From Catonia carolina (lineage: Eukaryota > Arthropoda > Insecta > Hemiptera > Achilidae): a DNA stretch of 64,000 bases. How positions within the stretch are numbered: position 1 is the first letter of the stretch; the number at the start of each line of letters is the position of its first letter. Under the pieces are notes generated by a model. The model was not told the DNA's origin, searched no databases, and saw only the letters and a program-made list of their open reading frames with translations. The translations under genes and the position numbers were made by a program. Shown here piece after piece: positions 35,051-46,818 of the stretch. Where the stretch lies: positions 15,543,774 through 15,607,773 of the forward strand of contig JAQMRL010000014.1 in the NCBI GenBank assembly GCA_035578175.1, in the 5' to 3' direction.

Positions 35051-36036
35051 ACTTTCTCTTGCCCTATAGAATATGTTCTTGTAACTAATGGGAAAATAAA
35101 TAAATAAATAAATACATATGAATATATATAGTAGAGAAAGAATGTATTATTTGCAAGTAGATTTTTGAAATCAAGTTTTCATAGGATATACACGTTTTCA
35201 GACCCGCTGAACCCAAAAAACAAGTTTTTAGCTATTGGTCTGTGTGTGTTTATGTGTGAATAGAATATCTCAAGAACGGAACATCGTACAAACTTGAACT
35301 TTAAACTTAAGTTAGATACTACTACCGGACCCGACACGAATATTTTCATCAAAATCGGTCGACCGGACGTAGTAGTTTATTCGTGTTATTTTTCACTTTT
35401 TGCAATTTTCCCAAAAAAGGGCCTTCTACGTTTTTTTTTTTAAAAATCGCCTCATTTACTACATTTTTTGTGCTCTACATGATAGGGTAGGTGCCATGTC
35501 TGCTGAAATTCTTGGGGACGCTGTTCTCTCGAAAAAAAATTTGATTTTTTTAAGATTGCGGCTTCAATATATATTAAAGCGCAAAAATGTATATAACAAA
35601 AATTGTAGAGAATTAAAAATCCTACAACTTTTATATCAAACATTTTTTTGCATAACGCTTAGTTTAGCAATAATTAGCGATTTTCTGTATTTTTTTCTTA
35701 AAAATCTGTAAAAAATAGATTTTTTTAAGTTATCAGCCTCAGTATGCATTTTACAACACAAGTGTATAATCAGATTTGTAGGAAATTAAAAAATCTACAA
35801 CTTTTATTTCAAGCGTTTTTCTCTACAGAGCCTAGTTTAGCGTGAAAGAGTGATTTTCTGTATTTTTAAGCCAGTGAAATTAATTTTCGTTTTGCGTCTT
35901 TCACTCATGATTAAAATTAGGTTAAGTTTATAGAGGTTAGTTTTTTGTTTATTTCTAATGTTTTATTACTAATGTTAGGTTACATTGTTAATTATTTGCA
36001 TTGGCAAGAGAATGTTTTTGAATGTTTCACACCAAA
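35051..36036 (+). mobile_element. HLE-1 copy, complete
   Basis: Both ends recognisable. An AAATAAATAAATAAATAAAT repeat (35092-35114) and about 30 bp of extra sequence interrupt the first hairpin. The GT tract is short. Confidence 0.82.
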
Positions 36037-36049
36037 TTTTTAGTTGTAC

Positions 36050-36092
36050 ATTAATTTCCCGAGAGATATGAATGAAGTTCCGAAACACCCTG
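36050..36092. mobile_element. Terminal fragment of an FB-like transposon
   Basis: GTTCCGAAACACCCTG before TA (36093-36094), similar to the FB-1 and FB-2 right ends. Too short to classify firmly. Confidence 0.4.
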
Positions 36093-36369
36093 TATATGAG
36101 TAAATTTGAATTTTGAATTTTAATGTAAAGGACACCCCATGATGTTTACACATTGGTGTGTTAATAATCAAGAAAAGTTAAAGCTGTCGTGGTGAAACAG
36201 TTCCACAATAACTTCTAGTTATATTAAGAAATCGATTAGTTTGCTAAGTTAGACGTGTGTATATTTAAGTCGTTAAAGGTAAAAGTTAACCTTGAAACTT
36301 AAGTGTCGTGGTAGGTCTATTTGCATAGCAAAATAGATGCATATAGAAACTGTTGTTGAAATAGAAAAA

Positions 36370-36588
36370 TCTGGTGTGAAACACTCACACAACTTTCACT
36401 TGCCAATGAAATAATGACCAATATAACCTAATATTAGTAATAAAACATTAAAAATAAACAAAAAACTAACCTCAAAAAACATGACCTTATTGTAATCATG
36501 AGTGAAAGACGCAAAATGAAATCAACCTCAATTTGGCTTATACGTAAAATCACTCTTTCACGCTAAAATAGGCTCTGTAGAGAAAAAT
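36370..36588 (-). mobile_element. HLE-1 copy, left of LINE-3 copy 2
   Basis: Intact 3' hairpin to AGAGAAAAAT (36579-36588), the LINE-3 target. The rest of the copy is 37490-38225. Confidence 0.85.
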
Positions 36589-37489
36589 ACTGTCGCCGGT
36601 AATTTTCAACGTTTACTCAGAATACATATTCCGAGAGGCAGTGCAGGGCATTGAAGAGGGAATTACGCTAAACGGGGAGAAGATCAATAATATTCGATAC
36701 GCCGATGACACTGCTATTTTCTCGGATAGTATAAACAGTTTGCAAAGGTTAATGAATAGGGTAACAGAACATAGCAGAAAGTATGGTTTAGACATTAACA
36801 TAAGCAAAACGAAATTTATGATTATTAGCAAGCATACGAATATAAGAAAGGAATATTAAAATAGAAGGTGTACCCCTGGAAAGAGTTAAGCAGTATACTT
36901 ACCTAGGCAGCAATGTAAACGAGGATTGGGATCACTCGCAAGAAATTAAGATACGCATAGAAAAAGCCAGAGTGGCCTTCAACAATATGCGAAAAATTTT
37001 CAAAACTCACGACCTTACACTTGCTATCAAAATGCGTCTCCTTCGATGTTATGTGTTCTCTGTACTGTTCTACGGCGTGGAAGCTTGGACGCTCACTAAG
37101 GCCTCAGCCAGGAGGCTTGAAGCCTTTGAAATGTGGCTTTATCGAAGAATGTTGCGCGTATCATGGAGGGACAAAGTCACCAATGTAGAAATTCTTCGAA
37201 GGATGAATAAAGATAAAGAGGTTCTTGACATCGTGAAAGTGCGAAAGCTCCAATACCTGGGGCACATTATGCGCAATGAGAACCGTTACGTGTTGCTCCA
37301 AAAGATTCTGCAAGGAAAGGTGTATGGTGCGAGAGGTCCCGGTAGAAGAAGGATTTCATGGTTGAACAATCTAAGAACGTGGTTCAACCAGTCGACGACC
37401 CAACTTTTCAGAGCAGCTGTTTCCAAAGTCAAGATAGCCATCATGATAGCCAACATCCGAACCGGATAGGCACCATAAGAAGAAGAAGA
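36589..37489 (+). mobile_element. LINE-3 copy 2, 5'-truncated
   Basis: 0.9-kb 3' portion, ending AAGAAGAAGAAGA. A perfect 10-bp duplication AGAGAAAAAT lies at 36579-36588 and 37490-37499. Confidence 0.88.
36603..37469 (+). pseudogene. LINE-3 copy 2 reverse transcriptase, C-terminal part
   Basis: Begins just before the catalytic motif: ITLNGEKINNIRYADDTAIF. The frame shifts near 36858 and continues as GVPLERVKQYTYLGSNVNED, then YGVEAWTLTKASARRLEAFE and GRRRISWLNNLRTWFNQS. The order and wording match LINE-3 copy 1, but the protein is clearly diverged from it, so these are two subfamilies. The frameshift makes it a pseudogene. Confidence 0.82.
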
Positions 37490-38225
37490 AGAGAAAAATG
37501 TTTTAATTAAAAGTTGTAGATCTTTTAATTTCCTACAAAATTGATTGTATACACTTTTGTCGTAAAATGCATACTAAGGCTGAAATCTTAAAAAAATCGA
37601 TTTTTCACACGGTTTCGTGAGAAAAAAACAAAAAATCACTAATTACCGCTAAACTAAGCGTTATATAAAAAATTGTTACAAATAAAATTTGTGGAATTTT
37701 AAATTCTCTACATTTTTTATTACATATATACATTTTTACGCTAAAAGCATATTAAAGCCGTAATCTTAAAAAACATTTTTACGTGAAAACAGCCTCACAA
37801 AGAATTTCAGCAAACATGGCGCCTACCCTGTATTGTAGACCATAAAAAATTTAGTAAACCAAGCGATTTTTAAAATAATCGTAGGACCAGTTTTTGAGAA
37901 ATTCGCAAAAAAGTGAAAAATTATACGAATAAACTACTACTTCCGGTTGACCGATTTTGATGAAAATGTTCGTGTCGGGTCCGGTAGTGGAATGTAACTT
38001 AAATTTCAAGTTTAAAGTACGATGTTCCGTTCTTGAGATATTCTGTTCACACACGCAAGCACGCACGCACGCACACACACACGCACGCACAGACCAATAT
38101 CGCTGAAAACATGTTTTTTGGGTTCAGGGGGTTAAATGTAGATCTGGTGAAAACTCGATTTCGAAAAATCGACATGAAAACAATACTTTCCTTCCTATTC
38201 ATTCATAATTATAGGCAAGATAAAG
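37490..38225 (-). mobile_element. HLE-1 copy, right of LINE-3 copy 2
   Basis: Modules and 5' region, with a short ACGCACGCACGCACACACAC tract (38053-38092). Confidence 0.85.
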
Positions 38226-38320
38226 TAAAAAGAACTATGTATGACACTTTGTAGTAAAGTATATGAATGAAATGGCACGAAAATTCATTAAAAATTTATA
38301 AGTTGAAGACAAACATTAAT

Positions 38321-38420
38321 AAGGTAAAACCTCCTCAAAACGACCACGTACGGTGAACTCAATAAGTGGTCGGTTTGAGAGGTGGTCGTTTTGGAGAACT
38401 GGAGGTCAGTACAATACCCT
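38321..38420. mobile_element. Possible DNA-transposon end
   Basis: GTAAAACCTCCTCAAAACGACC and a nearby inverted partial copy GAGGTGGTCGTTTTGGAG form an imperfect hairpin. It is reminiscent of pogo/Tigger termini, but no second end is seen. Confidence 0.35.
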
Positions 38421-38429
38421 AATTAAACT

Positions 38430-38680
38430 TTTTTTTGTAATCTAGTTTATGTACGTTGCAATCTGTTCAATTCAGAACAATAAGCAACCCCATTACCCAA
38501 TGCGATGAGGATGATGTGTATGAAGTGTGAATGAGGTGTAGTCTTGTACACACTCAGGTCGACCATTCCTGAGTGAGTATGGTTAATTAAACCCCAACCA
38601 TCAAAGAACACCGGTAACCACTGTCTAGCATTCAGATCGGTATAAAAGTAACTACCTTAACTAGGATTTGAACCAGGAAC
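38430..38680 (-). mobile_element. SINE-A copy, 5'-truncated
   Basis: Reverse copy ending at box B-like GGATTTGAACCAGGAAC, so the box A half is missing. A perfect 13-bp duplication CCCTAATTAAACT lies at 38417-38429 and 38681-38693. Confidence 0.88.
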
Positions 38681-38827
38681 CCCTAATTAAACTAACTTCA
38701 ATATTATGAAAATTGTATGATTATTTACCCCAAAAATATTGTTTACATAACATTTTAATAAAAATAAATTGTAGTAAAAACATCACTACTTATCAGACAA
38801 TACAGCAACTAATGTAACTTTTTTATT

Positions 38828-39447
38828 ATTAGTACGATTTTTTTTAAAATCACCTCATTTACTAAATTTTTTATGCTCTACAAGATAGGTTTAGGCGCCA
38901 TGTCTGCTGAAATTCTTGGTGAGGTTGTTTTCTCGTAAAAAAATTGTTTTTTTAAGATTGCGATTTTAATATGCATTTTAGCGAAAAAAATGTATTAATA
39001 GTAAAAGTTGTAGAGAATTTAAAATTCTACAACTTTTTCTTCTAACATTGTTTTATATAACGCTTAGTTTAGCGGTAATTAGCAATTTTCTGTTTTTTCT
39101 CACGAAATCGTGTAAAAAACCAATTTTTTTAAAGATTTCAGCCTTATTATGGATTTTACGGCAAAAATGTATATAATAAAATTTATAGGAAATTAAAAGA
39201 TCTACAACTTTTATTTAGAACATTTTTCTTTACAAAGCCTAGTTTGGCGTGAAAGAGTGATTTTCCGTATTTTTAAGATAAATTGAGGTTGATTTTCACT
39301 TTACGTCTTTCACTCATGATTAAAATAAGATTATGTTTTTGAGGTAAGGTTTTTTTGTTTATTTCTAATGTTTTATTATTAACGTTAGGTTATATTGTTA
39401 ATTATTTGCATTGGCAAGAGAAAGTTGTTTGAGTGTTTCACACCAGA
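38828..39447 (+). mobile_element. HLE-1 copy, 5' truncated
   Basis: From TACGATTTTTTTTAAAATC through modules A and B to an intact 3' end. Confidence 0.82.
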
Positions 39448-39852
39448 TTTTTTTCTACAAGAGAACAGCCTCCCTTAAGAATTTCAGCAGACATGACGCC
39501 TACCCTATCCTGTAGAGCATAAAAATTTAATAAATGAGGTGATTTAAAAAAATCGTAAGAACTATTTATGAGAAAATCGCTAAATGTGAAAAATCACATG
39601 AATAATCAACTACTTAAGGTTGACTGATTTTGATGAAATTGTTCGTGTCGGGTCTTCTTATGGTACTTAACTTAAGTTCCAAAGTTTAACACCGAACGTA
39701 ACTTCTTCTTCAGATATTTTGTTCAAATTTATACCAATCGCTAAAACATATTTTTTGAGTTCAGGGGACCTGAAAACTTGTACATCCGATCAAAAATCGA
39801 CTTAAAAACAATACTTTTTTCTCTATATACTTAAAAAAGGACAAGAGAAAGC
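39448..39852 (-). mobile_element. HLE-1 copy, 3' truncated
   Basis: Abuts the previous copy across a T-run and runs from the AGAACAGCCTCCC block to a decayed 5' end GGACAAGAGAAAG. The GT tract is missing. Confidence 0.75.
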
Positions 39853-40546
39853 AAAAATAAGGGAAGAAACAGGATTAAAAACCTTTTAAGGAGTTCCAAG
39901 AGGGAAAAAATCAAATTCGACTTCAAAATTTCTGAGAAAAAAATGTAAAAATCTTTGTTATGGGAATCGAATTCTTTGCCATTTTTAGATTTTCTATTTT
40001 TAAAGCACTATGTGAAAGGAAATAATGCCGCTTTTGAAACAGAAAATAGAAAATATTAAATTGTACATCAATTCAACACTTCTTTATTTAATATCATAGA
40101 TTTTTATGTAGCTAAAATCTCAATAGAAAAAATTCGAATTTGAATTTTTTGAAAGCTTATGTTAAGTAACAAAATACCAGTAGATAAAAGTACGGATAAC
40201 CATCGGAACAATGAACAAATTTATTTTATCAATTTTACAGAAACGTTTTATAGGAAAGAACAAAAGGTTTAAAAGCTATTGTGCAGATTTTATTGATTAA
40301 ATTCAATAAAGTGCGGTAAATTGCAAAATGGAATTCCCTTCCACCAATTCTACGTATCGATATAACTTAATATACAAAAAAATTTAATAAGCGCCTAGAA
40401 AAGTAGTGGTTGCATTTTCCGACGCATTAATTGTATAATGTAAAAATTTTATGGAATGATGGAAACGTTTCAGATCTATTCAGATCATAGTTACGTTGAC
40501 ACTTTAAAATAATTAACGCTAATATTATATAATTACGGAAATTTTT
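39853..40546. other. AT-rich region, nothing recognised
   Basis: About 690 bp without a gene or a family I know. Confidence 0.55.
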
Positions 40547-40571
40547 ACTTTCTCTTGCCTATATGAATATA
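40547..40571 (+). mobile_element. HLE-1 5' tip, left of FB-2
   Basis: ACTTTCTCTTGCCTATATG then AATATA. It continues at 41550. Confidence 0.85.
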
Positions 40572-41549
40572 CAGAGTGATTCACGAAGATATGAAGAAAC
40601 TTTAGGAGCTCATTGTACATGTAAAAATAATGAAAAAAGTTTATACAAACATGGGTTCGAAAATGCTTCGTTACTGAGTTACGGCTAGCGAAAGATTTCG
40701 CCCGGATTTCAGCTCACCAGGTAAAATGAGGTCTTCCTGAAATTCTGGTACGGTAGATTAAGGGGCAAATTCAATCGTTTCTTATGGTTTTTGACCTGAT
40801 AAATTGAATAAAACAGATTCCAAACTGTAAGTTTACTAGTTTTTTGAGAAAACCAATGTCAAATCCAAAAAATGAAGTAGAAAAAACTCTTTTTTTCATC
40901 TTTGGGCAACAATAACTTTGTTATTTCACCAAGAAACAGATAAAAATTGTGAATAAACCTTGTAGAAAATTTTATTCTCAACAAAACGGTGTAAATAAAG
41001 TACACAGAAAATGAATAGATGTTTGATTAAATGAATTTTGATTCATAACAGTACAAAGTAAAACTGACACGAAAAACATTAATCTAAACCTATTCAACCA
41101 AATTACAGTAAATTTTCAGATTTGTTTCCGCCGACTTCAATGCATTTTTCTGCTCGTTTAAGGACAGCTTTTGTTGCTTTCCGTAGTTCAACAGGGCGTT
41201 CCGTTAATGGTGTAAAAGCTTCATTTTAATGAATGACTTTTAACTCCATTTTTTGCATTTGACACTGTTTTTCTCAAAAACTAGTTAACTTATAGTTCTG
41301 GGACCTGTTTTATTCAAATTATCAGGTCAAAAACCATAAGAAACGATTGAATTTTCCCCTTAATCTACCTTACCAGAATTTCAGGAAGACCTCATTTAAC
41401 CTGGTGAGCTGAAATCCGGGCGAAATCTTTCACTAGCCGTAACTCAGTAAAGAAGCACTTTCGGACCCATGTTTATATAAACTTTTTTCATTATTTTTAT
41501 ATGTACAATGAGCTCCCAAAGTTTCTGCATATTTTCGTGAATCAACCTG
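40572..41549. mobile_element. FB-2: palindromic TA-flanked transposon
   Basis: Left end CAGAGTGATTCACGAAGATA and right end in reverse CAGGTTGATTCACGAAAATA. TA lies at 40570-40571 and 41550-41551. Arms of about 330 bp remain alignable, sharing GTTACGGCTAGCGAAAGATT with FB-1. The loop on the minus strand reads ELRKATKAVLKRAEKCIE then VGGNKSENLL and a stop, a transposase C-terminal tail like the one in FB-1. Non-autonomous. Confidence 0.85.
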
Positions 41550-41645
41550 TATATGAAAGGAAGTATTGTTTTCATGCCGACTTTTCACCAGATCTACACG
41601 TTTTCAGACCCCCTGAACCCCAAAAAATACATGTTTTTAGCAATT

Positions 41646-41690
<45 letters not shown>

Positions 41691-41738
41691 GTGTGTGTGT
41701 GTGTGAACAGAAAATCTCAAGAACGGAACATCGTTTCG
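41550..41738 (+). mobile_element. HLE-1 copy, right of FB-2, 3' truncated
   Basis: 5' region with a GT tract (41650-41704) to AAGAACGGAACATCG, then unrelated sequence. Confidence 0.8.
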
Positions 41739-42079
41739 TGCGGTTCCAAGCTCTGTGTAATTGCGGGGTGAAGGGTACGGGTGACGTATAACGAATGAGT
41801 GACGCATGCTGGGAGAACGATTGTTGTATTACTCTGATACAAAACATTTTGTTTTCAAACTTTCTGTATTTAACATATTTGTTTGTATTTATTCCATTCA
41901 TTTATTTACATATTTTGATATGAATTGGTAAGTTAAATATTATGAATCCGACCAAGTTAATAACCCGGTAGGTATTTGTTAAATTAATGCGCCGGATGAT
42001 ACGTATATTTTTTTAGTCTAGTAAGTACACGCTAACACTACAAATGCATCAGCTGTGAAACACTACTAACTCATTAACT
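41739..42079. other. Unassigned spacer
   Basis: About 340 bp. No gene or known repeat. Confidence 0.5.
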
Positions 42080-42090
42080 CTCCTACAACT

Positions 42091-42450
42091 GTTGTTGTTG
42101 TTTAGGTCAACAGCCGAAAGGCTGGTTTGAACCTGTAGAGGTTTTACTAAGTAAAACGAGGAGTGAGGTGGTTTACCATTGCCTTCCTCACTGAGTGGAA
42201 AAGTACGCTTATCAGCATGCCGGGCCCTCTGAAAAGCACATATTTTCCACTCTGCAAATGACACCTTCACTTCATTCACCACAGGGTCTGGCTGTATAGT
42301 GAAATTTATTACTTTCAGAGAAGATAACTCTGACTAGTGTCTTTTACACCTCTACCTCTTCTGTTCTTAAATGATTCAGTCATTTAATTGGCTGACCATG
42401 TGATAAGAAACAGAACTATTTATTTTAGCCCTGCAACAAACAGATTGAAC
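42091..42450 (-). mobile_element. SINE-C copy 4, 5'-truncated
   Basis: Reverse copy, tail GTTGTTGTTGTTTAGGTCAAC, truncated at the 5' end near TTGAACC. A perfect 11-bp duplication CTCCTACAACT lies at 42080-42090 and 42451-42461. Confidence 0.88.
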
Positions 42451-42509
42451 CTCCTACAACTATAACAACGCACAGCATTCCTTCCAACTACACGAAGCTG
42501 AGACTCAAG

Positions 42510-43175
42510 CAGTACGAAGTTGAAACTCGAAAACTTAAGTTAGATACTACTAGAGAACCCGACACGAACATTTTCATCAAAATCGGTCAAACGGAAGTAG
42601 TAGTTCATTCGTGTAATTTTTCACTTTTTGCGATTTTCTCAAAAACGGCTCCTACGATTTTTTTTGTTCTACAAGATAGGGTAGGCACTATGTCTGCTGA
42701 AATTCTTGGAGGTTGTTTTCTCGTAAAAATATTGTTATTTATGACTGCGACTTTAATATGCATTTTAGAGCAAAAATGTATACTTTAAAGTTGTAGAGAA
42801 TTTAAATCCTACAATATGTACTTCAATTTTTTTGTATAACGCTTAGTTAACCGGGAATTAATGAATTTCTGTTTTTTTCTCACGAAAACGCGTAAAAAAT
42901 CAATTTTTTTAAAAGATTTCAGCCTTAGTAAGCATTTAACGACAAAACTTTATAATCAAATTTATAGGAAATTAAAAGATCTATAACTTTTATTTGAAAC
43001 ATTTTTCTCTACAGAACCTAGTTTAGTGTGAAAGAGTGATTTTTCGTACCTATTATTAAACCAAACCAAGGTTGATTTTCATTTTGCATTATTTGTTTAT
43101 TTCTAATGTATTATTACTAATATTATTCATTATTTGCATTGGCAAGAGAAAGTCGTGTCATTGTTTCACACCAGA
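42510..43175 (+). mobile_element. HLE-1 copy, 5' truncated
   Basis: From CGAAGTTGAAACTCG, just after where the GT tract should be, to a 3' end with a decayed hairpin. SINE-A begins right behind it. Confidence 0.8.
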
Positions 43176-43458
43176 CTTTTTTTTAATCACTAATGTGTGT
43201 ACGTTACAATCTGTTAAATTTAAAAACAATAAGCAACCCCATGACCCAATGAGATGAGGATGATATGTATGACGTGAAATTGAGGTGTAGTCTTGTACAA
43301 ACTCAGCCCCGACCATTCCTGAAAGAGTATGGTTAATTGAACACAAACCATCAAAATACACCGGTAACCACTGTCTAGTATTCAAATACGTATAAAAGTA
43401 ACTAACTTTACTTGGATTCGAACCAGGAACCTTCGTCTCCAAAAATCAGATATTAAAC
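43176..43458 (-). mobile_element. SINE-A copy
   Basis: Reverse copy with box B-like GGATTCGAACCAGGAACC. The box A end is lost. The A-rich tail sits in the T-run after HLE-1. Confidence 0.8.
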
Positions 43459-44029
43459 AATATTATTTACTGTGTTACGAGAGAGTCGTGTAAATGTTTA
43501 ACATCAGATATATTTTTTTTAACTAAGGTAAAAGAATTTTAAAAGTTATTTGGTTAAAAAATAAAGTTTAAATACTTAATTCTTTGTTAAACATTTTTCT
43601 GACAAGTCTTACAAGTTATAAGCAAGATAGTAATTCTAAATTTGTAATTAGGATTATAAATACTAAGACAAAACTGTTGAAAAATAGGGAGTAGCGTGTA
43701 GTGAAACGTATGGAGTAGAATATAAATGGAGTTTTTATAACTTTCTATGTCATGAGAGGTGTGAGAAGTGAAATATCGATTTGTTTTCAAATTATATAAA
43801 GTCTTGCAGACTTCCATTGAGAGAGGGCACCTCTAATATTAAAGCAAGCAGTTTACACGTCTTCAAATTCAACCCGTGCTGTTTTTTATACATTGTTTGA
43901 AATCGAGACACAAATTTTCTCTTTATTTTAATAATATTTTACCTAGTGACATAGATAAAAATTTTGTTCAGCTGGGGTGTCGGTTATGACACAATCTACT
44001 AATAACTCTATTTCCTTAAAGTACCTACT
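43459..44029. other. AT-rich region, nothing recognised
   Basis: A hairpin-like ACGAGAGAGTCGTGTAAATG near 43478 may be a last HLE-1 relic. Otherwise nothing I can name. Confidence 0.5.
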
Positions 44030-44301
44030 TAAAAAAATCACACGACTTTCTCTGCCAATAAAAATAATGAACAATGTAACCTAATATTAGTAATAAATCA
44101 TTAGAAATAAAAAAAAAATTAACCTCAAAAAACATAACCTAAATCATGAGAGAGACGCAAAATGAAAATTAACCTCAGTTTGGCTTAAAAATACGGAAAA
44201 TCACTCTTTCACGCTAAACTAGACTCTGTAGAGAAAAATGCTCTAAACAAAAGTTGTAGATCTTTTAATTTTCTATAAATTTGATTATATACACTTTTGT
44301 C
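44030..44301 (-). mobile_element. HLE-1 copy, left of SINE-C copy 5
   Basis: 3' part from TCACACGACTTTCTCTGCC to ACACTTTTGTC (44291-44301). It continues at 44692. Confidence 0.82.
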
Positions 44302-44691
44302 CTGCCCATAACAGGCAGGTGGTGTGTCAAATTTTTTGAACTCAATCTGTTCGTTGCAGGGCTAAAATAAATAGTTCTGTTTCTTAACACATGGTCAGCC
44401 AATTAAATGACTGAATCATTTAAGAACAGAAGAGGTAGAGGTGTAAAAGACACTAATCAGAGTTATCTCGTCTGAAAGTAATGGATTTCATTATACAGCC
44501 TGACCCTGTGGTGAATGAAGTGAAGGTGTCATTTGCAGAGTGGAAAATATGTGTTTTTCAGAGGGCCCGGCATGCTGATAAGCGTACTTTTCCACTCGGT
44601 GAGGAAGGCAATGGTAAACCACCTCACTCCTCGTTTTACTTAGTAAAACCTCTACAGGTTCAAACCAGCCTTTAGGCTGATGACCTAAACA
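44302..44691 (+). mobile_element. SINE-C copy 5, full length
   Basis: From CTGCCCATAACAGGCAGG to GATGACCTAAACAA. A perfect 11-bp duplication ACACTTTTGTC lies at 44291-44301 and 44692-44702. This copy defines both ends of the family. Confidence 0.92.
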
Positions 44692-45178
44692 ACACTTTTG
44701 TCGTAAAATGCTTACTACGGCTAAAATCTTAAAAAAATCGATTTTTCACACGTTTTCGTGAGAAAAAACCAGAAAATCTCTAATAACCGCTAAACTCAGC
44801 GTTACACAACAAAATGTTTAAAACAAAAGTTGTTTTAAATTGTCTACAACTTTTAATACATACATTTTTGCGCTAAATTGGATATTAAAGCCGCAATCTT
44901 AAAAAAAACAATTTCTTTACGTAAAAACAGTATCTCCAAAAATTTCAGCAGACATGACGCCTACCCTAACTTGTAGAGCATAAAAATTGTAGTAAACGAG
45001 GCGATTTTTAAAAAATCGTATGACCCGTTTTTGAGAAAATCGCAAAAAAGTGAAAAATGACACTAATAAACTACTACTTCCGGTTGACCGATTTTAATGA
45101 AATGTTCGTGTCGGGTCCGGTAGTGGTGTCTAACTTAAGTTTCAAGTTCGTACGATATTCCGTTCTTGAGATATTCTG

Positions 45179-45221
<43 letters not shown>

Positions 45222-45352
45222 AGACCAATCGCTAAAAACATGTTTTTGGATTCAGGGGGTTTGAAAAGTGTATATCCGGAGAAAACTTGATATCGAAAAA
45301 TCGAGATGAAAACAATACTTCCTTTCCTATATTCATAAAGGCAAGAGAAAGT
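44692..45352 (-). mobile_element. HLE-1 copy, right of SINE-C copy 5
   Basis: Modules, CA tract (45182-45219) and intact 5' end. Confidence 0.85.
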
Positions 45353-45408
45353 AAAAATTAAAACCTTTCAAGGAAAATTTTAACTTATAATTTCCACCTA
45401 GTATTTTT

Positions 45409-46250
45409 ACTTTCTTTTGCCTAAATGAACACATATAAAAGGAAAGTACTGTATTCATGTCGATTTTTTGAAAACGAATTTTCACCTGATATACACGTTT
45501 TCAGAACTCCTGAACTCAAAAAAACGTGTTCTAGCGATTGGTCTGTATGTGTGTGAACAGAATATCTCAAGAACGGAACATCGAACAAAGTTGAAACTTA
45601 TTTTAGGTCATACTAGAGAATCCGACACGAATATTTTCATCAAAATCGGACAACCGGAAGTAGTAGTTTATTCGTATCATTTTTCACTTTTCGCGATTTT
45701 CTCAAAAATGGCTCATACGATTTTTTTGAAAATCGCCTCAATTACTAAATTGTTTACTCTCTAAAAGATAGGGTAGGCGCCATGTCTCCTGAAATTCTTG
45801 GCAAAGCCGTTTTCTCTTACAAAATGTTTTTATACGATTGCGGCTTTATATGCATTTTAGCACAAAAATGTATGTAATAAAAGTTGTAGAGAATTTAAAA
45901 TCCTACAACTTTTATTTCAATTTTTTTGTATAAAACTTAGTTTAGCGGCATTAAGTGATTTTCTGTTTTTCTTTTTCATAAAAATCTGTAAAAAATCGAT
46001 TTAGATTTCAGCCTTAGTATGCATTTTACGAAAAAAGTGTACATATTCAAATTTATAGGAAATTTACAGATCTACTTCTATTTTAATCATTGTTCTTTAC
46101 AAAGCCTAATTTAGTGTGAGAATGATTTTCTGTGTTATTAAGCCAAACTGAGGATGATTTTCATTTTGCATCATTCACTCATGATTAAAATTAGGTTAGG
46201 CCTATATTTTTTGAGGTTAGTTTTTGTTTATTTCTAACGTGTTATTACTA
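45409..46250 (+). mobile_element. HLE-1 copy, 3' end missing
   Basis: 5' end ACTTTCTTTTGCC to TTTCTAACGTGTTATTACTAA. The GT tract is reduced to TGTATGTGTGTG. Confidence 0.82.
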
Positions 46251-46269
46251 ACTAACTAAAATGTCCGTT

Positions 46270-46437
46270 CTTCGAACGGTTTTCTTGGTGCTGTATACAG
46301 TCTGTTGGTGTACCGAGTTCGATTCCTGTCAGGTCTGATATTCTTAAATCATTCATTGTTATCTATTCGTACCTCCTTGCAACGTCAGCATTATTATTAA
46401 TGACAAAACAAAATAGTTGGACGTAAAATAAAAACGA
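46270..46437 (+). mobile_element. Decayed tRNA-like SINE (SINE-B relative?)
   Basis: A box B-like GAGTTCGATTCCTG at 46316-46329 and an end GTTGGACGTAAAATAAAAAC that resembles the SINE-B tail. The head is too worn to be sure. Confidence 0.45.
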
Positions 46438-46818
46438 GATCTAACTGTTTTTAAATCAAAATAAGCAGCGCTTTATTATTTTCAGAAGCGTAGTTAATTA
46501 TTTTACAAAAATAAATAAATTTACTATTTATATAGAGCAATGAAAATTGAAGTTTAACTCACACAAATCTGTGTGTAGGTGTAACTGTAGGTAATTTAAT
46601 TTTTCGCTACAGAGCAATACAAATTGAAATGAAAGGTAAATCAAAATTGGAACACTCCGCGATGGTTAACTACTAAAGTGACTGTATTTCGTTTTTGACA
46701 ATGTGACCGAGAACGGGTGTGTCGTGTAAGGTTAGGTAGTTGTGGAAGGGGTAGGGTACAGAATTTCGGAATGAATACCAGCGCCGCGTTCATTTATGTT
46801 TATTGTTATGTTAATTTT
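46438..46818. other. Unassigned spacer
   Basis: About 380 bp before LINE-5. No gene seen. Confidence 0.5.
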
